Translations under genes and position numbers: made by a program | Shown: positions 1-5,398 of the stretch, piece by piece | Numbering within the stretch: position 1 is the first letter of the stretch | Layout: each line of letters begins with the position of its first letter | Assembly: GCA_900553345.1 (NCBI GenBank) | Contig: USDE01000113.1 | Location: forward strand, 1-5,398 | Direction: 5' to 3' | Source of the DNA: an uncultured Collinsella sp. | GTDB taxonomy: Bacteria; Actinomycetota; Coriobacteriia; Coriobacteriales; Coriobacteriaceae | DNA length: 5,398 nucleotides | Notes under the pieces: generated by a model | Database searches by the model: none | The model's input: only the letters and a program-made list of their open reading frames with translations | What the model was told of the DNA's origin: nothing

Positions 1-1
1 T

Positions 2-901
2 CTGGGCGCCGCCATCGTGTTTGCCCACACCGGCACCTTCGCCATCACCGCGATTGCCGGCCTCGACGCCAAGCTCAAGGCTATCGTCCTTTTGCTCGTG
101 CTGTTTGCGGCTTGGGCAAAGTCCGCACAGGTCCCCATGTACATGTGGCTGCCTTCGGCTATGGAGGCACCGACGCCTGTTTCGGCCTACCTGCATGGCG
201 CCTCGATGGTCAAGGTCGGCGTGTGCGTGTTCGCGCGCGCACTCGTCTCTGCCGGCGAGATTCCCGAGATCGTTGGCTGGGTTGCCATTATCGACGCCAT
301 GGTCACCATGCTCTTTGGTTTCCTTATGTACCTGCCGCAAAAGGACATGAAGCGCCTGCTGGCCTTCTCCACGATCGCCCAGCTCTCCTATGTGTTCTTT
401 GGTCTGGGCCTTTCGGTCTTTGGCAGCCAGCTGGCCTTTGATGGCGCCGTGTGCCACATCTTTAACCACGCTTTCGCCAAGACGCTGTTCTTCCTGATCG
501 CCGGTTCGTTCTCCTTTACGCTCGGCACGCGTATGCTGCCCAAGCTTCGCGGCATCGTAAAGAAGTACCCGATCTCGGGCGTGGGCTTTGGTGTCGCGGC
601 GCTCGCCATTGCCGGCGTGCCGCCCATGAACACGTTCTTCTCGAAGTTCCAGATCATCGCCGGTGGCTTCTCTGTGGGTGCCGGCAACGTCGCGATCCTG
701 GTGCTCGTGTGCATCATGGTCGCCGAGACCGTCGCCACCTTCGCCTGGTTCCTCAAGTGGATGGGCTATTGTTTGCCCGGCGAGCCGAGCGAAGAGGTCG
801 CTGCGGGAGCCCCGCTTCCCCGCGCGATGGCGTTTGTGTTCATCGTGCTCATCATCATGGTCATCGTCAGCGGCCCGCTTTCGGCCAGCTGGATCGGTTA
901 G
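2..901 (+). CDS. hyfD: HyfD, antiporter-like membrane subunit of hydrogenase-4 (3' part; start lies off the left edge)
   Basis: This is the C-terminal 299 residues of a NuoL/M/N-family (Mrp antiporter-like) integral membrane protein. The frame is open to the left edge, so the GTG at 17 is only an internal valine and not a start. Visible family marks are a lysine in the TM7 region (codon 119-121) just before the P-x-x-x-WLP-x-AMEAPTPVSA loop, a TM8 lysine (212-214, MVKVG), a histidine/lysine pair in NHAFAKTLFF (467-469 and 479-481), and a broken-helix lysine in PPMNTFFSKF (644-646). These match residues of the complex I proton channel. Only 84 residues follow the last lysine, so there is no long lateral-helix extension like that of HyfB or NuoL. 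That, and its place directly before hyfE, favours HyfD (about 480 residues in E. coli, recalled) over HyfB. The TM5 glutamate would lie upstream and cannot be checked. Its inferred role is ion translocation coupled to H2 formation, in the cytoplasmic membrane. Confidence 0.88.
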   Translation: MGAAIVFAHTGTFAITAIAGLDAKLKAIVLLLVLFAAWAKSAQVPMYMWLPSAMEAPTPVSAYLHGASMVKVGVCVFARALVSAGEIPEIVGWVAIIDAMVTMLFGFLMYLPQKDMKRLLAFSTIAQLSYVFFGLGLSVFGSQLAFDGAVCHIFNHAFAKTLFFLIAGSFSFTLGTRMLPKLRGIVKKYPISGVGFGVAALAIAGVPPMNTFFSKFQIIAGGFSVGAGNVAILVLVCIMVAETVATFAWFLKWMGYCLPGEPSEEVAAGAPLPRAMAFVFIVLIIMVIVSGPLSASWIG

Positions 902-906
902 GAGGT
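901..906 (+). promoter_or_regulatory. Ribosome binding site of hyfE
   Basis: GGAGGT sits 8 nt before the ATG at 915. Its first G is also the last base of the hyfD TAG stop, so termination on hyfD and initiation on hyfE happen at nearly the same spot. This fits translational coupling and supports the chosen hyfE start. Confidence 0.85.
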
Positions 907-914
907 AGAACGAC

Positions 915-1568
915 ATGGGTTATTCGATCGTCAACATCCTTGGCGGCCTTCTGATCGTCACGTCCACCATGGTGGTTGTCTCCAAGAACATCAAACATTC
1001 CATCCACTGGTATGCGGTGCAGTCGCTGGTGCTCGTGGGGCTTCTCGCCACGCTCGGTGTCACCACTGGTGCGCAGGAGCTGCTTATGTGGGCTGGATCT
1101 GCCTTTATCACCAAGGTCGTCCTGGTCCCTTATATCCTCAACCGCGCATACAAGAAGATGGGTGAGCCGAGCGACGCATCGCTCAAGGCCGGCCTTAAGC
1201 CCGCGTGGGCCATTTGCATCATCGCCGTCGAGGTCGCGATTTGCTTTGGCGTCGTGACGCAGATCAGCCTGCCCACGGCCGAGGTCGCAACGCCTGCGCT
1301 CGCTATTAGCTTCGCTCACTTCTTTGTGGGCCTCACCTGCATCATTTCGCAGCGCAACATCATGAAACAGATCTTTGGATACTGCCTTATGGAAAACGGC
1401 AGCCATGTGACGCTCGCGCTTTTGGCCCCCACCGCTCCCGAGATCATCGAGATCGGTATCGCCACCGACGCCATCTTTGCCGTCATCATCATGTCCATCG
1501 TCGTGCGTCGCATTTGGGACGACTCCCACTCGCTCGATGCGCGCGACCTGTCCGAGCTGAGGGGGTAG
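915..1568 (+). CDS. hyfE: HyfE, NuoK-like membrane subunit of hydrogenase-4
   Basis: This 217-residue membrane protein matches the length of E. coli HyfE (about 216, recalled). Roughly seven hydrophobic helices can be read, near residues 4-22, 32-50, 57-76, 95-116, 126-147, 156-172 and 179-200. The N-terminal part is HyfE-specific, with a lysine in its third helix (K67). The C-terminal part resembles NuoK: RNIMKQIFGYCLMENGSH carries an in-membrane glutamate (E160), and EIIEIGIATDA carries E176, E179 and D185, comparable to the paired NuoK glutamates that relay protons between the antiporter-like subunits and the quinone or NiFe module. The tail is charged (DDSHSLDARDLSELRG). The ATG at 915 has a strong ribosome site. 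The gene starts 13 nt after hyfD and ends 3 nt before hyfF. The last two residues use AGG GGG, an unusual codon choice for this gene, explained because these bases form the hyfF ribosome site. Confidence 0.9.
   Translation: MGYSIVNILGGLLIVTSTMVVVSKNIKHSIHWYAVQSLVLVGLLATLGVTTGAQELLMWAGSAFITKVVLVPYILNRAYKKMGEPSDASLKAGLKPAWAICIIAVEVAICFGVVTQISLPTAEVATPALAISFAHFFVGLTCIISQRNIMKQIFGYCLMENGSHVTLALLAPTAPEIIEIGIATDAIFAVIIMSIVVRRIWDDSHSLDARDLSELRG
1559..1565 (+). promoter_or_regulatory. Ribosome binding site of hyfF, inside the hyfE 3' end
   Basis: GAGGGGG ends 6 nt before the ATG at 1572 and is contained wholly within the last codons of hyfE. It supports the hyfF start and implies coupled translation across the TAG-TCC-ATG junction. 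Confidence 0.75.
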
Positions 1569-1571
1569 TCC

Positions 1572-3131
1572 ATGGAAACGTTGATTCTCGCCCTGCTCGC
1601 GACTCCTTTGGTGTTCTCGCTGGTCATGGCGTTTTTGCCCAAGAACACGTCCTATAACGTGTTTGCCGGTCTCAACCTGGTCTCCGTCGCAGCCGTCCTG
1701 GTGCTGTCGATTATGACGGCCGGCGACGTCCTTATGAGCGGCGACACCGCGAGCGCTCTTGGCCTGTGGTTCCACCTCGATTCGCTGGGCGCCATCTTTG
1801 TGCTGCTCATCGGCTTTATCGGTTTTCTTACGGGGCTGTTCTCGCTGCCCTATGTAAAGGCCGATATCGAGGAGGGCTCCATGCCCGCCGAGCGCGCCAA
1901 GCAGTATTTTGCGCTGTTTAGCCTGTTTGTGTTCACCATGCTGCTCGCGTGCCTGTCCAACAACATGATCCTCACGTGGGCCGCCGTGGAGGCAACCACG
2001 CTTTCCACCGTGTTCCTCGTGGGTATCTACAAGAACAAGACGGCCCTCGAGGCTTCTTGGAAGTATGCGATGGTCTGCACCGCCGGCGTGGCCTTTGGCC
2101 TGTTCGGTACGCTGCTGATCTACGCCAACGCCGCCGACGTGATTCCCAACGCCCACGAGGCCGCATTCCTGTCGTGCGTACTGCCGTATGCCGACCAGTT
2201 CGATCCGACGCTCATGCGCCTCGCCTTTGCGTTTATCGTGATCGGCTTTGGCACCAAGGCCGGCCTGTTCCCCATGCACACTTGGCTGCCCGATGCCCAC
2301 TCCCAGGCCCCGAGCCCTGTCTCGGCCCTGCTCTCTGGCGTGCTGCTTAAGTGCGCCATGCTTGTGATCATGCGCTTCTATGGCTTTACCATCCAGGCCG
2401 TGGGCGCCGAGTATCCGCAGCTTTTGCTGCTGATCGTCGGCACGCTGTCCATTTTGGTGGCGGCACTTTCGATGTTTCGCCAGGACGACCTCAAGCGCCG
2501 CTTTGCGTACTCGTCTGTGGAGAACGTGGGCGTTATCGCCCTGTGCCTGGGTATCGGTGGCCCGCTGGGTATCGCCGCGGCCCTGCTGCACTGCGTGTTC
2601 CACGGCTTTACCAAGACGCTTGCCTTCTGCGTGTCCGGCAACATCCAGCACGCCTTTGGCACGCGTAGCCTGGCTAAGATTCAGGGTGTCGTCGAGGTTG
2701 CCCCCGCAACCGCCGCGCTCGCCATCTTGGCACTGCTCGGTCTTGGTGCCTTCCCGCCCTTTGGCATGTTTATCTCCGAGTTCCTGACTTTTGTCGCCGG
2801 TGTTACCGCCGGTCCCATGTGGCTGGTCGTCGTGGTCGCCCTCGGTCTTACCGTGGCCATCTCCGCGCTCACCCGCATCGCACTCAAGTCGGTATTCGGC
2901 CATGCGCCCCAGGCCATGGGCAAGCATGAGGCCCCGGCGCTCATGCTTATTCCCGAAATCATCCTGGCTGTCATGATCTTGTGGTTTGGCATCGCCACCC
3001 CGCTGCCTCTCGTGCACGGTGTGGAGACTGCGACCGGCATCGTGCTCGAGCAGAGCACCGAGGAGCTTCACGCGACGCCGATGTACCGCGCTGTGTTCGG
3101 TACCGAGACCGCTCAGAGCGAGGTGGAGTAA
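1572..3131 (+). CDS. hyfF: HyfF, antiporter-like (NuoM/L/N family) membrane subunit of hydrogenase-4
   Basis: This is a complete 519-residue polytopic membrane protein of the proton-conducting complex I / Mrp antiporter family, close to the 526 residues recalled for E. coli HyfF. About 14 hydrophobic helices span most of its length. The expected charged residues are present: a TM5 glutamate in WAAVEATTLS (E140), a TM7 lysine in GFGTKAGLFPMHTWLPDAHS (K229), a TM8 lysine in SGVLLKCAM (K260), and histidines and lysine in LLHCVFHGFTKTLAF (H340, H344, K348). In the broken helix it has a glutamate (FPPFGMFISEFLTF, E403), not the lysine seen in HyfD. This resembles the NuoM rather than the NuoL pattern. 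It probably forms one ion channel of the membrane arm. The start has a ribosome site in hyfE and lies 3 nt after its stop. Its own tail (SEVE) is written by the ribosome site of hyfG. HyfF and HyfD are paralogues; position and the hyf gene order separate them. Confidence 0.92.
   Translation: METLILALLATPLVFSLVMAFLPKNTSYNVFAGLNLVSVAAVLVLSIMTAGDVLMSGDTASALGLWFHLDSLGAIFVLLIGFIGFLTGLFSLPYVKADIEEGSMPAERAKQYFALFSLFVFTMLLACLSNNMILTWAAVEATTLSTVFLVGIYKNKTALEASWKYAMVCTAGVAFGLFGTLLIYANAADVIPNAHEAAFLSCVLPYADQFDPTLMRLAFAFIVIGFGTKAGLFPMHTWLPDAHSQAPSPVSALLSGVLLKCAMLVIMRFYGFTIQAVGAEYPQLLLLIVGTLSILVAALSMFRQDDLKRRFAYSSVENVGVIALCLGIGGPLGIAAALLHCVFHGFTKTLAFCVSGNIQHAFGTRSLAKIQGVVEVAPATAALAILALLGLGAFPPFGMFISEFLTFVAGVTAGPMWLVVVVALGLTVAISALTRIALKSVFGHAPQAMGKHEAPALMLIPEIILAVMILWFGIATPLPLVHGVETATGIVLEQSTEELHATPMYRAVFGTETAQSEVE
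3120..3128 (+). promoter_or_regulatory. Ribosome binding site of hyfG, inside the hyfF 3' end
   Basis: GAGGTGGAG lies immediately before the hyfF TAA stop, 6 nt from the hyfG ATG at 3135. It encodes the last three residues (EVE) of HyfF. It fixes the hyfG start and suggests translational coupling through TAA-CGA-ATG. Confidence 0.78.
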
Positions 3132-3134
3132 CGA

Positions 3135-4907
3135 ATGATTGAAACTGAGAACAAGGTGTATGCCCGTCGCTGCGAGAGCCATGTCGAGGCCCTGCGCCGC
3201 GCCGTTCCGGGCTGCATCGAGAAGGTCGAGTGGCAGTGCGAGGACCAGCTGACGATCACCGTCAAGCAGGACAAGCTGCCCGAGGCCGTCCACTACCTGT
3301 ACTACGAGCGCTACGGCTGGATTCCCGTGATCATCGGCAACGATGAGCGCAGCCTGTGCGGCCGTTACGCCGTGTACTATGTCATCTCCATGGAGGGGGA
3401 GGATCCCGGTTGGGTGACCGTGCGCACCGAGGTCGATCCCGCCAAGATGACGTTCCCGTCCGTGACACCGTTCGTCCCCGCCTGTGTGTGGGGCGAGCGC
3501 GAGCTGCGCGACATGTTCGGCTTGATTCCCGAGGGTCTGCCCGATCGTCGCCGCCTGGTGCTGCCCGATGACTGGCCCAGCGGCCTGTACCCGCTGCGCA
3601 AGGACTCCATGGACTACCGCTTCCGTCCCGCTCCTGCGAGTGACATGGAAAACTACGAGTTCTTGGCCGATACCAAGGGCAAGGAGACGACGCTTGTCCC
3701 CATGGGCCCGTTGCACATTACCTCCGACGAGCCCGGCCACTTCCGCCTGTTCGTTGAGGGCGAGACGATCGTCGACGCCGACTACCGTCTGTTCTACGTG
3801 CACCGCGGCATGGAGAAGGTCGCCGAGACGCGCCTGAACTATGACGCCGTGACGTTCCTCGCCGACCGCATCTGCGGCATCTGCGGCTGCGCCCACTCGG
3901 TGGCCTATGCCGAGGCCGTCGAGCGCGCCCAGGGCATCCATGTTCCGCCGCGCGCCCAGTACATCCGCGCCATCATGCTCGAGGTCGAGCGTCTGCACTC
4001 GCATCTGCTCAACATTGGCCTGGCGTCGCACTACACGGGCTTCGACTCCGGCTTCCAGCAGTTCTTCCGCGTCCGCGAGAAGTCCTTGGATCTGGCCGAG
4101 AAGCTCTCCGGTCACCGCAAGACCTACGGCCTCAACGTGATCGGCGGCGTGCGTCGCGACATTTTGGCCGAGCAGAAGCTCTCCACGCTCACGACCATCC
4201 ACCAGCTGCGCTCCGAGGTTCAGGAGCTCGTCGACGTCTTACTCTCCACGCCCAACTTTATTGAGCGTACGAGCGGTATCGGCATCTTGGACCGCAAGAT
4301 TGCACGCGACTTCTCGCCGGTCGGCCCGCTCATGCGTGGCTCGGGCTATGCCCGCGACGTGCGCTTTGACCATCCCTTCGACGGCTACGCCGATCCGGAC
4401 GTTCAAAAGATGCACGCCGCCACGGCCGACACCTGCGATGCCTTCGGCCGTACCGCCGTTCGCATCCAGGAGGTCTATGATTCGATCGACATGATCGAGA
4501 CCATGCTCGAGAACTGCCCGTCGGGCCCCATCCTCACCACGGATTGGGAGTACACCCCGCACAAGTACGCCATCGGCGCCACCGAGGCGCCGCGCGGCGA
4601 GGACGTGCACTGGGCCATGCTCGGCAACAACCAGAAGTGCTACCGCTGGCGCGCCAAGGCCGCCACGTACAGCAACTGGCCGGTCCTGCGCTACATGTTC
4701 CGCGGCAACACCGTGGGTGACGCTGCGTTGATCGTCGGCTCGCTCGACCCGTGCTACTCCTGCACCGACCGCGTGACGGTGACCGATGTCGCCGCCAAGC
4801 GCGACCACGTGCTCGACAAGGAACAGTTCGAGAACGTCTGGCGCGACAAGTCGCCGCTTGCGGGCGAGGGCACCATGGCCGCTCCGCTCGATGAGGAGGC
4901 GCTCTAA
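3135..4907 (+). CDS. hyfG: HyfG, large catalytic subunit of group 4a [NiFe]-hydrogenase (NuoC-NuoD fusion)
   Basis: The protein has 590 residues; E. coli HyfG/HycE have about 570 (recalled). Residues 1 to about 160 are the 30-kDa NuoC-like domain, ending in the signature WGERELRDMFG (119-129) and PDDWP...PLRKD (144-157). From about 190 the NuoD-like domain begins with MGPLHITSDEPGH and HRGMEK (223-228). The NiFe site is intact: the L1 motif RICGIC has C247 and C250, and the L2 motif DPCYSC has C540 and C543, all TGC codons, so no selenocysteine. Reduction of protons to H2 at this site is the expected reaction. After DPCYSCTDR (R546) a 44-residue tail remains. In E. coli HycE the endopeptidase HycI cuts after the equivalent arginine once nickel is inserted, so this should be an immature precursor cut after R546. 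The tail reaches the usual SPL end and then runs on 14 residues (GEGTMAAPLDEEAL). No membrane helices are seen. It probably sits on the cytoplasmic side, against the membrane arm and the small subunit HyfI. Confidence 0.96.
   Translation: MIETENKVYARRCESHVEALRRAVPGCIEKVEWQCEDQLTITVKQDKLPEAVHYLYYERYGWIPVIIGNDERSLCGRYAVYYVISMEGEDPGWVTVRTEVDPAKMTFPSVTPFVPACVWGERELRDMFGLIPEGLPDRRRLVLPDDWPSGLYPLRKDSMDYRFRPAPASDMENYEFLADTKGKETTLVPMGPLHITSDEPGHFRLFVEGETIVDADYRLFYVHRGMEKVAETRLNYDAVTFLADRICGICGCAHSVAYAEAVERAQGIHVPPRAQYIRAIMLEVERLHSHLLNIGLASHYTGFDSGFQQFFRVREKSLDLAEKLSGHRKTYGLNVIGGVRRDILAEQKLSTLTTIHQLRSEVQELVDVLLSTPNFIERTSGIGILDRKIARDFSPVGPLMRGSGYARDVRFDHPFDGYADPDVQKMHAATADTCDAFGRTAVRIQEVYDSIDMIETMLENCPSGPILTTDWEYTPHKYAIGATEAPRGEDVHWAMLGNNQKCYRWRAKAATYSNWPVLRYMFRGNTVGDAALIVGSLDPCYSCTDRVTVTDVAAKRDHVLDKEQFENVWRDKSPLAGEGTMAAPLDEEAL
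4894..4899 (+). promoter_or_regulatory. Ribosome binding site of hyfH, inside the hyfG 3' end
   Basis: AGGAGG lies 9 nt before the ATG at 4909 and encodes part of the DEEAL tail of HyfG. The junction TAATATG leaves only one base between stop and start, a typical arrangement for reinitiation by the same ribosome. Confidence 0.85.
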
Positions 4908-4908
4908 T

Positions 4909-5398
4909 ATGCTGAAGCTTTGGAAGGTCAACGCCAAGGCCGGCGACGCGACGGTCAAGTACCCGTTTGCGCCGTTCCCCACCAATAAGGACATGCGCGG
5001 CAAGCCCGAGCACAACGCCGAGCTCTGCATCGCCTGCGGTGCCTGCGGCGTGGCGTGCCCGGCCGATGCCATTCGCATGGACACCGACCTTGCGGCCGAT
5101 ACCATCACCTGGTCGATCGACTACGGCCGCTGCATCTTTTGCGGCCGCTGCGAGGAGGCCTGCCCCATGGAGGCCATCAAGCTCACCGAGGAGTTTGAGC
5201 TGGCCGTCATGAGCAAGGACGACCTCACCAGCAAGAGCGTCTACACGCTCGAGCATTGCTCGCGTTGCGGCAAGCCGTTTGCCCCGCACAAGGAGATCGA
5301 CTACGCCAAGCGCCTGCTGCAAAAGGCCGGCGGTGCGGTAGCTGCCAATGCTGCCGAAAACAAGCTGAACGAACAATTGGCCAGGGTAGGCATCAAGG
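4909..5398 (+). CDS. hyfH: HyfH, 2x[4Fe-4S] ferredoxin-like subunit of hydrogenase-4 (5' part; end lies off the right edge)
   Basis: 163 codons are visible, of about 180 in E. coli HyfH/HycF (recalled). It is a NuoI-like electron-transfer subunit. The first cluster motif is CIACGACGVACP (C40, C43, C46, C50) and the second is CIFCGRCEEACP (C75, C78, C81, C85). In the usual ferredoxin pattern C40/C43/C46 with C85, and C75/C78/C81 with C50, would each bind one [4Fe-4S]. The FRGKP-like segment MRGKPEHN before the first cluster is also typical of HycF/HyfH. A further pair, HCSRCGKPFAPHKEIDYA (C117, C120), matches a C-terminal HycF feature that should be completed by a second cysteine pair beyond the edge. 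It should carry electrons towards HyfI and the NiFe site of HyfG. The last 60 or so bases use more A/T-ending and rare codons (GTA, AAT, GAA, CAA, TTG, AGG), as expected for a weakly constrained linker. Start chosen by the strong ribosome site and N-terminal length. Confidence 0.93.
   Translation, partial: MLKLWKVNAKAGDATVKYPFAPFPTNKDMRGKPEHNAELCIACGACGVACPADAIRMDTDLAADTITWSIDYGRCIFCGRCEEACPMEAIKLTEEFELAVMSKDDLTSKSVYTLEHCSRCGKPFAPHKEIDYAKRLLQKAGGAVAANAAENKLNEQLARVGIK

Noticed and set aside
17..19. GTG at 17 as the start of the first gene
   Set aside because: The frame continues open to the left edge (LGAAI precedes it), no ribosome site is visible, and the family needs about 180 more N-terminal residues.
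902..914. The hyfD-hyfE gap as a site for a promoter or terminator
   Set aside because: It is 13 nt long and taken up by the ribosome site. There is no room for -35/-10 elements, and no hairpin with a T-run is present.
867..4202. A 1,111-codon open frame on the minus strand across hyfE, hyfF and most of hyfG
   Set aside because: It is codon-aligned with the three same-frame sense genes, so its stops could arise only from TTA, CTA or TCA sense codons, which these genes avoid. Its translation is rich in H, G, D, Q and R with no recognisable domain, and it starts at a GTG without context. It is a by-product of codon bias.
4239..4241. The lone TTA codon as a Streptomyces-style bldA developmental switch
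   Set aside because: Nothing in the window points to Streptomyces. The gene content is that of a strict or facultative anaerobe, and rare-codon avoidance alone does not imply bldA control.
4468..4494. AGGAGGTCTATG motif inside hyfG as a possible hidden start
   Set aside because: The ATG at 4477 is out of frame with hyfG and reaches a stop after five codons; the spacing of 3 nt is also too short. It simply encodes QEVYD of HyfG.
4239..5108. A 289-codon minus-strand open frame, and another at 4534-5376, opposite hyfG and hyfH
   Set aside because: Both lie opposite strongly supported genes with intact family motifs. The first is the continuation of the same codon-bias effect past the single TTA codon. 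Neither translation resembles a known protein.

Overview
The window is a single uninterrupted stretch of a [NiFe]-hydrogenase operon of the hydrogenase-4 / formate hydrogenlyase-2 (hyf) type. All five genes are on the + strand: hyfD (3' part only), hyfE, hyfF, hyfG, then hyfH (5' part only). This is the gene order I recall from the E. coli hyf locus. The smaller hyc locus has no D, E and F genes, so the D-E-F block marks this as the hyf architecture. HyfG carries both nickel-binding CxxC pairs, so it should be a true group 4a catalytic subunit and not a cysteine-less complex I or Ehr relative.

Layout: 2-901 hyfD (antiporter-like membrane subunit, cut by the left edge); 915-1568 hyfE (NuoK-like membrane subunit); 1572-3131 hyfF (second antiporter-like subunit); 3135-4907 hyfG (large catalytic subunit, NuoC and NuoD fused); 4909-5398 hyfH (2x[4Fe-4S] ferredoxin subunit, cut by the right edge). 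Gaps between genes are 13, 3, 3 and 1 nt. Shine-Dalgarno motifs lie at or inside the 3' end of each upstream gene. There is no room for internal promoters or terminators, and no gene-free stretch over 13 nt. The promoter, hyfA-C, the small subunit hyfI and any formate dehydrogenase or maturation genes must lie outside the window.

How the parts work together (family knowledge): electrons from formate, or another donor, pass through ferredoxin-like subunits including HyfH to the NiFe site in HyfG, where protons are reduced to H2. The membrane arm (HyfB, C, D, E, F) is homologous to the complex I proton-pumping arm. HyfD and HyfF here keep the lysine, histidine and glutamate residues expected of ion-translocating subunits, so H2 production may be coupled to an ion gradient.

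Organism: the DNA is GC-rich with strong G/C bias at third codon positions and strong GGAGG-type ribosome sites. TTA, CTA and TCA codons are nearly absent: one in about 1,326 codons of hyfE-hyfF-hyfG. Together with a complete hyf block, this suggests an anaerobic gut actinobacterium of the Coriobacteriia, such as Collinsella or a relative. That is inference from composition and style only. I see no undescribed system; the noteworthy points are details of a recognisable complex.
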